64,000 nt of DNA from Luteibacter sp. Sphag1AF (lineage in GTDB: Bacteria > Pseudomonadota > Gammaproteobacteria > Xanthomonadales > Rhodanobacteraceae), in assembly GCF_014192715.1 (NCBI RefSeq), contig NZ_JACHYH010000006.1, positions 181,407 to 245,406 of the forward strand, written 5' to 3'. This document shows, piece after piece, positions 1 to 7,811 of this stretch. Numbering within the stretch: position 1 is the stretch's first letter; the number at the start of each line of letters is the position of its first letter. Both the position numbers and the translations under genes were made by a program. The notes below the pieces were generated by a model. It was given only the letters and a program-made list of their open reading frames with translations, did no database searches and was not told where the DNA came from.

Positions 1-1
1 C

Positions 2-178
2 CTGCGCTCTTGCCTCGTTCGCGCAGCACGGTCCACGCTGGTGTGGCGCGAGCCAAAGCGGCTGACACCTCTTTCATTTCCACTGTGGGTGGAGCGCGTG
101 CGCGGCGGCATCGCGAACGACGACTGGAAGCAACGCGTCGAACGCATGGCAGCCTCGCTGGAAGCCAACGCGTCATGA
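2..178 (+). CDS. Ligase-associated DEXH-box helicase (Lhr-C type), C-terminal end only
   Basis: The first 58 codons form an open frame that ends TGA at 176-178, overlapping the ATG of pdeM (ATGA). The translation contains 'LTPLSFPLWVERVRGG', typical of the extreme C-terminus of ligase-associated DEXH-box helicases, the usual upstream neighbour of PdeM in the LigD/ligase-associated DNA repair cluster. The rest of the gene lies before the window, so no helicase motif can be seen. Identity rests on this short tail plus the neighbour. Confidence 0.7.
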   Translation: MRSCLVRAARSTLVWREPKRLTPLSFPLWVERVRGGIANDDWKQRVERMAASLEANAS

Positions 179-834
179 CAGCGCACATCATCGAACGCGC
201 CGGTGAACAACTGCTGCTGCATCCGGAGCGCGCCCTGTATTGGCCCGCGCAACGCATGCTGATGGTGGCCGATGTCCATTTCGGAAAGGGTGCCGTCTTC
301 CGGCGTGCGGGCATTCCCGTGCCGTCGGGCGACACGCTGGAAGATCTCCGCCGGCTGGACACGCTGATCGACCACTTCTCCCCGGAACGCCTGCTCGTGC
401 TGGGCGACCTGATTCATGGCCATGCCACGTCGCGCAGCGAGTGGGTGGCGCACGTGCGTGGATGGCGCGACGCGCATGCCGCTGTATCGGTAGAGCTCGT
501 AGCCGGTAACCACGACCGCCATTTCGATTGCCGCACGCTGGGCATCACGGTGCACGACGACAACCTGCGCGTCGGACCCTTGCTGCTGGCGCACCATCCG
601 CACACTGACGGGCAGGGTTATGTACTGGCAGGCCACGTACATCCGGGCGTTGTGCTGCGCGATGGATGGCGGCGTCATCGTCTGCCCGCTTTCTGCTTCG
701 ATGCCACCACAGGTCTTCTGCCTGCGTTCGGTACGTGGACCGGCCTGCACGAGATGGCGCCCGCACAGGGTCGCGAGCTGATCGCTGTCACACCAGCAGG
801 ACTGGTGCCCGTGCCGGCCACGCGCGCCGACTGA
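175..834 (+). CDS. pdeM: Ligase-associated DNA damage response endonuclease PdeM (calcineurin-like phosphoesterase)
   Basis: A 219-residue metallophosphoesterase. The motif order is D-x-H at residues 33-35 (VADVHFGKG), GD at 77-78 (LGDLIHGH), GNHD at 111-114, and a late GHVHPG; these are the dimetal-binding blocks of calcineurin-like phosphoesterases. The 'DVHFGKGAVFRRAG' version is characteristic of PdeM, which accompanies a DNA ligase, an Lhr-like helicase and an exonuclease in DNA end processing. The ATG at 175 is chosen because it overlaps the stop of the helicase (ATGA, translational coupling); an upstream in-frame ATG at 10 would run through that gene. It probably ends the operon, because the next gene has its own leader and ribosome binding site. 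Confidence 0.9.
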   Translation: MTAHIIERAGEQLLLHPERALYWPAQRMLMVADVHFGKGAVFRRAGIPVPSGDTLEDLRRLDTLIDHFSPERLLVLGDLIHGHATSRSEWVAHVRGWRDAHAAVSVELVAGNHDRHFDCRTLGITVHDDNLRVGPLLLAHHPHTDGQGYVLAGHVHPGVVLRDGWRRHRLPAFCFDATTGLLPAFGTWTGLHEMAPAQGRELIAVTPAGLVPVPATRAD

Positions 835-894
835 CTGCGGCCACGGGGCTCGCTGCGGAACAATCGTCGCCTCCCCCGGTCACGGAGCGACATC

Positions 895-3543
895 ATGGAT
901 TTCTCTCTTCCCATGCGGGCATCCCTGTACCCCGGCGCAGCGCTTCTGGTATGCCTGAGCCTCGGCGCATGTGGCGGCGGGAGTTCCGCGCGACCGGGTG
1001 CAAACAACGGCGGGCAAGCGCCCGCATCGCGTTATCCCATGATCCCGGCCGGGTTTACGGGCACGGGTGTCAACGTGGGGTTGATCGACACGGGAGCGGA
1101 CAGCAGCCACCCCGCGCTGGCAGGACGTATCGCCTCACAGCGCCGCTATCTCCCCGACCATCTCGCCACGCCCGACAAAGACGACCCTTACGGCCACGGC
1201 ACGCTGATGGCACAGCTGATCGCCGGACGCGGTTCACCTGGTGTGCGCGGTGGCGTGGCTCAGGCGGCACGCATTCACAGCGCGCGGGTGGCAGACGACG
1301 CTCAAGGGCAACTGGATGTGTCTGCCATCGTAAGCGCCTATCAAGACCTGCTCGGCGAGGGTGTCCGCATCTTCAACAACAGCTACGCCACCACATCGGC
1401 ACAAGGCCCGGCGGTTCGCCACGCATGGTACCGGCGCGCGTTTGGCCCTGCGGTGACGCAGCACCGCGCACTGCTGGTCTTCGCCGCCGGCAACGATGGC
1501 CTTGCTCAGCCATCGGAGGAAGCGAGACTCCCCCATTCCTTTCCCGAACTGGAGCGTGGCTGGCTCGCGGTGGTCAACGTAGACCTCGACGCGGCCGGTC
1601 GCGTGACCGGTCTGCATCCCGCATCCAACGCATGCGGCAGCGCGGCACCGTGGTGTATCGCAGCGCCCGGCACGCATCGCGTTGCCGCGGTGGGCGTCCG
1701 CTACGCGTCGGGCGTCACGAATGGCACATCGGCGGCGGCAGCCATCGTGACCGGCGCCGCCGCCCTGGTGCAGGAAGCGTTTCCTTATTTCACCGGTGAA
1801 CAGGTTCGGCAGACGCTGTTGAGCACGGCCGCGCCGCTCGGTGACACGGCGCGCTACGGTCATGGCCTGCTGGACATCGTGCGCGCAGTGCGGGGGCCGG
1901 CCGCGTTTCATTGGGGCGAATTCGACGTGCGCATCCCGGGTGACAGCACATGGAGCCACGACATCAGCGGAGAAGGCGGCGTGGCCAAGCGCGGCCCGGG
2001 CACACTCCGGCTGACGGGCGACAACCACTATCGCGGCGTCACCCGCGTGGTCGAAGGATCACTGCACGTGGATGGCACGGTACGCACGCCCATCCACATC
2101 TGGCCGGCAGCCACGCTGACCGGACAAGGTCACATCCTCAGCGACGTCATCAATGCCGGCTGGCTGGTGACGTCGGCCCGTCTGCGTATCCAGGGCAACT
2201 ATCAGGCCAACGACACCGCCGTGCTGTCCGTCGCACCGGGACAGCCCCTGCGCGTGGATGGGCAAGCCCTCATTGAAGGCAGTTCGCTGTCGCTGCGACC
2301 GCCTGCGCCGGGCTACCTGCTTTCGTCCAGCGAACCCCTGCTGATGGCCGCGCACGGAGTGCAGGGACGATTCGCGCAGGTCCGTTACGAAGGTGGCGTG
2401 TTCTACGACGCACAACTGGAATACCTTCCGGATGCGGTCCAGGCACATATCCAGCGTCGATCCGTGGCGCAGATACTGGGAGCATCCGATACGAACGGGC
2501 AGATGGCGGCACTGGACGCGGCGCTGACGCAGGCCAGCGCACGTGCGCCGCATGGAGAGGTTCCGGCGGAAGTTGCCGCGCTGCTCCGTTCGCCGGATGT
2601 GGCGAGCGTGCGTTCGTCCGTAGACAGCCTGTCGGCAAGTGCTCATGTCGCCAACCGCGTGCTCGCCGCGCAACGCCACGACGCATATCTTCGCGCTGTC
2701 GCGCTTCGTTCGTTCAGCGTCGCAGGAGGCGACGTTGCCGACGGCGCGTGGCTGGATCATGTGCAATGGCGCGAGCGCGGCCTGGCTTCCAGCGTGCATG
2801 GCAGCCAGGGCATTCGTGGTGGATACGACATGCGCAAGGACGATGCGTTTGCCGCAGGCGTCGCCTTTGAAGTCGCGCGCGCGACGGCAGCCTTCGCGGG
2901 TGGCAACGGCACGTTCACCGCAGCCACGCAGACTGCCACGCTGCACGCCATCACCACGGCGAAGCACGGCTACATCGGTTCGATGTTCTCCCTCGGCAAC
3001 ACCACGCATCAAGTGCAGCGAACGCTGTTTCCCGGCGAACATCCAGCGACGGCGAGGTCACGCTATCGCGTGACGTCCATGACGTGGCGACTGGAAGCCG
3101 GCCGGCACGTACAGATGGGGTCATCGCGGCTATCGCCATATCTGTGCGCAGGCATCGAGCGCTCGCGACACGGCGCCTTCACCGAGCATGGAGCCTCTGG
3201 TTTTGGCATCGCCGCATCGGCTCAATGGACCAGCCGACCCGTGGCATGCGCGGGTTTGCGCTATGCCGCGCGGCATCAACGCGTGCACGCGCTGGCGCAT
3301 GCACAGGTGCAGCACAACATCGGCGGCCGTCGCCGTGACTTCCGCGCCTCATTCGCTGCGTTTCCGGACGCTGGCTGGCGCGTCAATGGCCCGGGTCTGG
3401 CGCGCAGGGAGGCATCGGCTGGCGTTGCCCTGCACATGGAGTTGCACGGCGCATGGCATGCGCGAATCGGAGCCGAAGTCCACCAGAGGTCGGGGCAGCC
3501 GACTGGCGTCGATACGTCGCTGGGGCTCGCTTATACGTTCTGA
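895..3543 (+). CDS. Lipidated autotransporter with subtilisin-like (S8) serine protease passenger
   Basis: An 882-residue protein. The N-terminus has a lipoprotein signal with lipobox LGAC (Cys26), followed by a Gly/Ser linker. The S8 protease domain spans about residues 55-340 with the triad Asp65 (GLIDTGAD), His101 (DPYGHGTLMA) and Ser279 (NGTSAAAA). An autotransporter-associated repeat (GPGTLRLTGDN...) follows near 365-395, and the last ~250 residues form an autotransporter beta-barrel ending in aromatic Phe882. Known lipidated S8 autotransporters (NalP, SphB1) sit on the outer membrane and process other surface proteins; that role is inferred here. The ATG is preceded by GGAG about 9 bases upstream. 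The 3' end overlaps the convergent cutC by 13 bases. Confidence 0.92.
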   Translation: MDFSLPMRASLYPGAALLVCLSLGACGGGSSARPGANNGGQAPASRYPMIPAGFTGTGVNVGLIDTGADSSHPALAGRIASQRRYLPDHLATPDKDDPYGHGTLMAQLIAGRGSPGVRGGVAQAARIHSARVADDAQGQLDVSAIVSAYQDLLGEGVRIFNNSYATTSAQGPAVRHAWYRRAFGPAVTQHRALLVFAAGNDGLAQPSEEARLPHSFPELERGWLAVVNVDLDAAGRVTGLHPASNACGSAAPWCIAAPGTHRVAAVGVRYASGVTNGTSAAAAIVTGAAALVQEAFPYFTGEQVRQTLLSTAAPLGDTARYGHGLLDIVRAVRGPAAFHWGEFDVRIPGDSTWSHDISGEGGVAKRGPGTLRLTGDNHYRGVTRVVEGSLHVDGTVRTPIHIWPAATLTGQGHILSDVINAGWLVTSARLRIQGNYQANDTAVLSVAPGQPLRVDGQALIEGSSLSLRPPAPGYLLSSSEPLLMAAHGVQGRFAQVRYEGGVFYDAQLEYLPDAVQAHIQRRSVAQILGASDTNGQMAALDAALTQASARAPHGEVPAEVAALLRSPDVASVRSSVDSLSASAHVANRVLAAQRHDAYLRAVALRSFSVAGGDVADGAWLDHVQWRERGLASSVHGSQGIRGGYDMRKDDAFAAGVAFEVARATAAFAGGNGTFTAATQTATLHAITTAKHGYIGSMFSLGNTTHQVQRTLFPGEHPATARSRYRVTSMTWRLEAGRHVQMGSSRLSPYLCAGIERSRHGAFTEHGASGFGIAASAQWTSRPVACAGLRYAARHQRVHALAHAQVQHNIGGRRRDFRASFAAFPDAGWRVNGPGLARREASAGVALHMELHGAWHARIGAEVHQRSGQPTGVDTSLGLAYTF

Positions 3544-4271
3544 GCCGGGGCCGCCTGTATCGCGGACACGAGTTGCCGGATCGTGGCGTCATCGCTGTCT
3601 TGCGGCATCGCCCCCATGCCCAGATCGTCCTCCGGCTGGTAGCGCACGGAGGACGGTCGCGGCGCACGTGCTGAGGCATGCAGCTCTGCGACACCCGTGG
3701 CAGCAATCAGCGGCCCCGCGTTTTCCGGACTGACACCCGCACCCGCCATGATGCGAATGCGCGGTCCTCCCTGCTCCACCAGCGAGGCAATAGCGCTGCG
3801 TCCTTCCCAAGCACTGCGCTGACCACCCGACGTGAGCACGCGTTCGCAGCCCAGTGCGATGATCGCCTCCAGTGCACGCGTGCGGTCACGGGCGACGTCG
3901 AACGCGCGGTGAAAGGTGACGCCCAGCCCGCGTGCGGCGCGCATCAGTTCGCCGCAGAACACGACATCAACGTCTCCATCCGCATCCAGTGCGCCCACAA
4001 CCACGCCATCACATCCCAGCCGAACGCAGTGCTCCACGTCGGCGAGCATGCTTTCCTGCTCGCTGGCGTCAAACAGAAAGTGGCCAGCGCGTGCACGAAT
4101 AAGCACATAGAGGGGAATGCGCAGCGCGTCACGTGCCCGCGCGATGACGGCATGGGAGGGTGTCAGGCCACCGAGTTCCAGCCCACTGCAAAGTTCGACG
4201 CGCCCCGCTCCCGCGAACTGCGCAGCGCGCGCGGACGCCACCGAGCCTGCCGCGATTTCCAGGATGCGCAT
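3531..4271 (-). CDS. cutC: Copper homeostasis protein CutC
   Basis: A 246-residue protein with the CutC TIM-barrel signature: N-terminal 'LEIAAGSVASARAA', 'RVELCSGLELGGLTPS', 'RIPLYVLIRARAGHF' and 'GVTFHRAFD', and 'RVLTSGGQRSA' further on. CutC proteins are cytoplasmic and have been linked to copper tolerance, although their enzymatic reaction is not settled. The start codon overlaps the stop of the upstream asparaginase by one base (TGATG), so the two genes form a translationally coupled pair. The stop lies inside the last codons of the convergent autotransporter. Length is normal for the family. Confidence 0.93.
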   Translation of the reverse strand: MRILEIAAGSVASARAAQFAGAGRVELCSGLELGGLTPSHAVIARARDALRIPLYVLIRARAGHFLFDASEQESMLADVEHCVRLGCDGVVVGALDADGDVDVVFCGELMRAARGLGVTFHRAFDVARDRTRALEAIIALGCERVLTSGGQRSAWEGRSAIASLVEQGGPRIRIMAGAGVSPENAGPLIAATGVAELHASARAPRPSSVRYQPEDDLGMGAMPQDSDDATIRQLVSAIQAAPAQNV

Positions 4272-5314
4272 CAGTACGTGCTCTTACCCGGAATGAGCGC
4301 GTCCTGTTTGCCCGCGTCGCACACTGCGTAGGAAAAGCCTTTCTGGATGGCCCACGCGCCAACGCGGCCGCGCTTGTCCATGGCGAGAAAGCCCACCTGG
4401 ATATCGGCGCCACGTACGCTTTTGCGCTTCAGGATGCGTTCCACCGCCTCCCGACAGGCATCCTCGGGCGAGCGCCCCTGACGCATGAGTTCCACCACGA
4501 GAAAACTGCCCACGTTGCGGATCACTTCTTCGCCCACGCCAGTGGACGTCGCTGCACCCACCTCGTTGTCCACATACAGCCCCGCACCGATGATGGGGCT
4601 GTCGCCCACACGACCGTGAAGCTTCCATGCCATGCCGCTGGTAGTACAGGCGCCGGAGAGGTTGCCTCTGGCGTCGATGGCCAGCATCCCGATGGTGTCG
4701 TGGTTGCGGGCATCCCCAGGCTTGCTGCCTGCGGGGCCAACCCCGTAGTCGCGAATTTCGCTGTTGGCTGACGGCTTGTATTTCGCCGTCTTCAGCCATG
4801 CTTGCCAGGCCTCGCGTGATTCGGGCGTCAGCAGTTCTTCTTTCGGGAACCCCTGCTCCATGGCGAACTGAAGTGCGCCATCACCCACCAGCAACACATG
4901 CGGTGTGCGCTCCATGACGCGACGCGCCACCGAGATGGGATGTGCGATGTGTTCCAGCGCTGCCACGGCACCGCAGTCGCCGTTCTCATCCATGATGCTT
5001 GCATCCAGCGTCACCTTGCCATCGCGATCCGGGTACCCCGCGCGCCCCACGCTGTGATTGCGCAGGTCGGCCTCGGGAATGCGCGCGCCGGCTTCCACCG
5101 CGTCCAGCGCCCTGCCACCCGTGGAAAGTACCTTCCACGCGGCCTGGTTGGCGGCCACACCGAAGTCCCAGGTGGAACAGACCCGGGGAAGCACGCCGTC
5201 CGCCGGGGCGGTCGACGCGCCGCTCACGGCAGATCCGGCATTCACCCGCACCGGCTGCGCCAGCAAGACACCCGAAGCCACACTCGCACCCTGCAAGAAA
5301 CGCCTGCGATCCAT
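4271..5314 (-). CDS. Tat-exported N4-(beta-N-acetylglucosaminyl)-L-asparaginase (glycosylasparaginase)
   Basis: An Ntn-hydrolase that cleaves the GlcNAc-Asn bond. The precursor is autocatalytically split before a Thr, visible in 'NHDTIGMLAI'. Downstream 'GRVGDSPIIGAGLY' supplies the substrate-binding loop. I start at 5314 (347 residues) because the sequence there is 'MDRRRFLQG', a twin-arginine signal followed by a hydrophobic stretch and an Ala-rich cleavage region; an in-frame ATG at 5392 would add 26 residues that do not look like a signal. Periplasmic location via Tat is inferred. The gene is first of a two-gene operon with cutC (one-base overlap). Confidence 0.88.
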   Translation of the reverse strand: MDRRRFLQGASVASGVLLAQPVRVNAGSAVSGASTAPADGVLPRVCSTWDFGVAANQAAWKVLSTGGRALDAVEAGARIPEADLRNHSVGRAGYPDRDGKVTLDASIMDENGDCGAVAALEHIAHPISVARRVMERTPHVLLVGDGALQFAMEQGFPKEELLTPESREAWQAWLKTAKYKPSANSEIRDYGVGPAGSKPGDARNHDTIGMLAIDARGNLSGACTTSGMAWKLHGRVGDSPIIGAGLYVDNEVGAATSTGVGEEVIRNVGSFLVVELMRQGRSPEDACREAVERILKRKSVRGADIQVGFLAMDKRGRVGAWAIQKGFSYAVCDAGKQDALIPGKSTY

Positions 5315-5434
5315 TGATGATCCCCACGTCGATGAGCCCGGCGCCCATCGCGCCACAGGCCATGGTGTCACGGCGCGTAGCCGGGTCTCCATAGGCTGAG
5401 GGTCAGGGTTGCCCGTGCACGGGCGTTTCAGGGA

Positions 5435-5857
5435 CTACCAACAGGCGCCATGTCGGTGCCGCTCTTTGTCCTCGGGCGCGGGAAAGGTACGGCCAAGATG
5501 GTCAATCGCCAGTTCCCCGCAGGCATCACGCACCTGTGGGCCACGCGGACGAGCCACTAGCAGGAAGCCTTCGTCGTCGAGCTGCGCAGACATCGCCAAC
5601 TCGTAGTGGCCCCCGGTACTCAACAGGGGGGTCTGAAGTGCCTCGACGTCGCTGGCAGGTTTGCCGTGACGTGCCTGGTAGCGCTGCTGGGACAGCACCG
5701 CATCCAGCAGAAGCTGGCGCCCTTCCATGCGCCGGACCCGCGTGCCGTAGTGCCGGTATGAAGTGACAGCCACCATAGCCAGAGTGGCCATCACCAGCAG
5801 CACGGACAGGAGTTCCACCGCGCTGAATCCGCGCGCGCCGCGCGCCGCCCGCTTCAT
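5435..5857 (-). CDS. pilE: Type IV pilin-like minor pilin (PilE type)
   Basis: A 140-residue prepilin. Residues 'ARGFSAVELLSVLLVM' carry the class III signal: prepilin peptidase would cut Gly|Phe, and Glu is at mature +5, followed by the hydrophobic helix and a short soluble domain. The ATG at 5857 overlaps the stop of the upstream mini-pilX (ATGA). This is the last gene of a four-gene minor-pilin operon (pilV, pilW, mini-pilX, pilE). In known systems these proteins prime pilus assembly at the PilC/PilM platform. An open frame continues upstream to 6154, but those codons lie in the other pil genes. Confidence 0.85.
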   Translation of the reverse strand: MKRAARGARGFSAVELLSVLLVMATLAMVAVTSYRHYGTRVRRMEGRQLLLDAVLSQQRYQARHGKPASDVEALQTPLLSTGGHYELAMSAQLDDEGFLLVARPRGPQVRDACGELAIDHLGRTFPAPEDKERHRHGACW

Positions 5858-6030
5858 GGCTCCGACGGTGCGTGCCGCACCGCCCACAACGCCTGCATGG
5901 ACTCGTGCAACTGCACGGAAAGTGCCAGTTGCAACATTGCTGCCCGCATGATGCCGACAGAAAACCCCGCCAGCAGGAGCACGACCAGCAGCACAAGGGG
6001 CAGCGCGACGCCCCGGGCGCGCGGCGTCAT
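5854..6030 (-). CDS. Very short PilX-like minor pilin (helix only)
   Basis: A 58-residue protein, below usual annotation cut-offs. It begins 'MTPRARGVALPLVLLVV', the pattern of PilX/GspK-type prepilins: a Gly|Val cleavage site with no Glu at +5, followed by a long hydrophobic helix and an amphipathic stretch. It then stops after 'HAPSEP', where normal PilX continues for 100 or more residues. Start and stop both overlap the neighbours by ATGA (pilW upstream, pilE downstream), so the frame is maintained in a tightly coupled operon. Either the soluble domain was deleted or a helix-only protein is functional. Confidence 0.7.
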   Translation of the reverse strand: MTPRARGVALPLVLLVVLLLAGFSVGIMRAAMLQLALSVQLHESMQALWAVRHAPSEP

Positions 6031-6686
6031 GGCAATGGCTCCGGAAGTGCCGCAACACTCCTGAACGACAAGACCTGTTCCTCGGCAGGCCGGAGCGAGG
6101 GGGCCGCACGCACGCGCAGTTGCACTTCCACGCCGCGAACGCGATGCCATGCACTCAGCGCCTGCACTTCATGAGCCATGGCGTAGCGGACCCCACGTTC
6201 CACGTCTGGCAACGCGTAGCGCCACGCCAGCGATGCGACGCCGGTTGCCATCGTGGCGCACTCGCCGTCCGGATTGCAGCGGCGCAGTTCCCGCTGGCCC
6301 TCGCCGAGCCCGCGATGCAGATACCAGCGCCACGTGAGGTCGGCGGCATCCTTGTTTCGCCGGGTAAGCGTCAGAACATCCGACCGTGCCACGCGCGCGT
6401 TCAGCGCCGGAAATCCCGACAGCGGCGGCACGCAGGAGCCGGCCTCACAGCGGTGTCCGAGCACGGCCACTTCGCCTCCGGCATCCCCGCTGCCCACCTG
6501 CGTGATGCCGCGAAGCAGCGCTGTCATGGCGAAACGGCCTTCTTCGTGCGTCTGCGCCTGCCGCGTGCGCAACCAGGCGGCGCGCATCGTGGACGTGAGC
6601 CACGCCACGGCGGCCGCGGACACGAGCAGGCCCAACGCAACGGCCACCAGCAATTCCATCAGGGAAAACCCTCTCGGCCGCCTCAA
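6027..6686 (-). CDS. pilW: Minor pilin PilW
   Basis: A 219-residue prepilin starting 'MRRPRGFSLMELLVAVALG', with cleavage Gly|Phe and Glu at +5, then the N-terminal helix. The soluble domain has Cys pairs (RCEAGSCVPP, RRCNPDGECAT) and a conserved 'WRYALPDVERGVRYAMAHEVQALSAW' region (residues near 160-185) typical of PilW. The start overlaps the pilV stop and the end overlaps the mini-pilX start by four bases each. The protein inserts in the inner membrane and joins the pilus-initiating minor-pilin complex. Confidence 0.87.
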   Translation of the reverse strand: MRRPRGFSLMELLVAVALGLLVSAAAVAWLTSTMRAAWLRTRQAQTHEEGRFAMTALLRGITQVGSGDAGGEVAVLGHRCEAGSCVPPLSGFPALNARVARSDVLTLTRRNKDAADLTWRWYLHRGLGEGQRELRRCNPDGECATMATGVASLAWRYALPDVERGVRYAMAHEVQALSAWHRVRGVEVQLRVRAAPSLRPAEEQVLSFRSVAALPEPLP

Positions 6687-7126
6687 AGCATGACCCGCCA
6701 GGATTGCTGACGGCGCACACCGGCCGGATCACGCCAGCCGATCACCAGCGCACATTCGTACGATGCCCCACAGCCGATGTCGACCCAGCCATCCGGGCCT
6801 GCGGATTCCGCCAGCACATCGAGCCACCGCGAGGCCAGAGAGGTCGCGGGAAGCGGCGCCACACAGGTGGCATCCGGATCGCAGAGGGCGTCATGGCCGC
6901 TCGCGTAGTGACCGTTGTACCGCCCCAGGGCGGCGGCCTCGTGATCCATGCGCAGATGCGCGACGACGTCAGCCGCCACGAATTCCACATAGGTGAGTGC
7001 CCGCGCTTCGCGCTCCACACGGGAGGCGGCATTCAACGCAGTGAGGGTTCCCACGGTGCCCAGCCCGAGGGTCAGGGACGCAACCATCACCTCGATCAGG
7101 GAAACGCCGGACTGGGAGATGAACAT
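6683..7126 (-). CDS. pilV: Minor pilin PilV
   Basis: A 147-residue prepilin, first gene of the minor-pilin operon. The N-terminus 'MFISQSGVSLIEVMVAS' gives a Gly|Val cleavage site with Glu at +5. The region after the helix includes 'NAASRVEREARALTYVEFVAADV', a PilV-like amphipathic extension, and a Cys-containing C-terminal domain. I start at 7126 rather than at the upstream in-frame ATG at 7201, because only the shorter form has a normal class III leader. No fimT/fimU or pilY1 is present beside the operon. Confidence 0.82.
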   Translation of the reverse strand: MFISQSGVSLIEVMVASLTLGLGTVGTLTALNAASRVEREARALTYVEFVAADVVAHLRMDHEAAALGRYNGHYASGHDALCDPDATCVAPLPATSLASRWLDVLAESAGPDGWVDIGCGASYECALVIGWRDPAGVRRQQSWRVML

Positions 7127-7429
7127 GCCAAGCGGCCAGACACCGTGGGGGTCACAGGGTGTCCTGCAACTCACCTTGCGCGCGATATCCGCACGCCGCA
7201 AATCGGGGTAGGCGCCCGGCGGGACGCATGTCAGGGCGCGCCCGCTTTATGCCTTTGGTCATTAACCCGAATCGGGCACACATTTATCGGTACGCAATTA
7301 CGGCAAATGCGATAATTCCATTCGCGAAAACATGCGAACGAATGAAGCGCCGGGTAATCCAGGAGATAATCCGGCCCGTAAACGTTTTCACACATGTGAA
7401 AAATAAATGTCCTGGAGAAATGCGAGCAC
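7127..7429. other. Intergenic region upstream of pilV
   Basis: About 300 bases between the pilV start and the terminator of the cold-shock gene, distinctly A+T-richer than the flanking genes. I see no credible coding frame. It holds a perfect palindrome at 7385-7402 (listed separately) and presumably the pil operon promoter, but I could not identify a convincing -35/-10 or sigma-54 element on the minus strand. Confidence 0.5.
7385..7402. repeat. Perfect inverted repeat TTTTCACA-CA-TGTGAAAA
   Basis: Two 8-base arms separated by two bases in A+T-rich DNA, about 260 bases upstream of pilV and just past the cold-shock gene terminator. The orientation (TCACA then TGTGA) is the reverse of a CRP/Clp site, so it is not a canonical CRP box. 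It could be an operator or a small hairpin. Confidence 0.5.
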
Positions 7430-7458
7430 AAAAAAGCCCCGCACCGTAGTGCGGGGCT
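7430..7458 (-). terminator. Rho-independent terminator of the cold-shock gene
   Basis: Perfect 10-base stem (7435-7444 with 7449-7458) with a four-base CGTA loop, followed on the minus strand by six T residues. It lies 27 bases after the csp stop codon. Confidence 0.9.
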
Positions 7459-7484
7459 CTGTGTCACAGCTAAGCCTTTAGCTA

Positions 7485-7691
7485 TCAGGTAGCGATTTCG
7501 ACGCCCGAGGCCTGGGCACCCTTCGGCCCCGTGGTTACCTCGAACTTCACGCGCTGGCCTTCCTGCAGGCTACGGAAACCCTTGGAATTGATTGCAGAAA
7601 AGTGGACGAACACGTCCTCCCCACCGTCCTCGGGTGCGATGAAACCGAAACCCTTGGCATCGTTGAACCACTTGACCGTACCGAAACGCAT
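7485..7691 (-). CDS. Cold-shock domain protein (CspA family)
   Basis: A 68-residue single-domain OB-fold protein. It has RNP1 '[11 protein letters not shown]' and RNP2 'DVFVHFSAI', the nucleic acid-binding surface of Csp proteins, which act as RNA chaperones in the cytoplasm. The ATG at 7691 gives the canonical '[14 protein letters not shown]' start; longer in-frame extensions do not match the family. It is monocistronic: about 120 bases of leader region separate it from the MTIP gene, and a strong terminator follows it. It may be constitutive or cold-induced; the sequence does not decide. Confidence 0.95.
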   Translation of the reverse strand: MRFGTVKWFNDAKGFGFIAPEDGGEDVFVHFSAINSKGFRSLQEGQRVKFEVTTGPKGAQASGVEIAT

Positions 7692-7811
7692 TGCGTAAAC
7701 CTCTGGACATGGACTGGAAGCGTCCGCAGGGCAGGCCTCCAATCTTTCCCCCTGCCCGCCCCCCGGCGCAGGCGAAGTATCAACATGTTTGATAGGAAAG
7801 CGCAACAGGAT

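Noticed and set aside
2059..3042. 327-codon minus-strand frame opposite the autotransporter
   Set aside because: Arg/Cys/His-rich, no domain, fully inside an established gene.
7385..7402. CRP/Clp binding site
   Set aside because: The half-sites are in the opposite orientation (TCACA...TGTGA) with a two-base gap, so it does not fit TGTGA-N6-TCACA.
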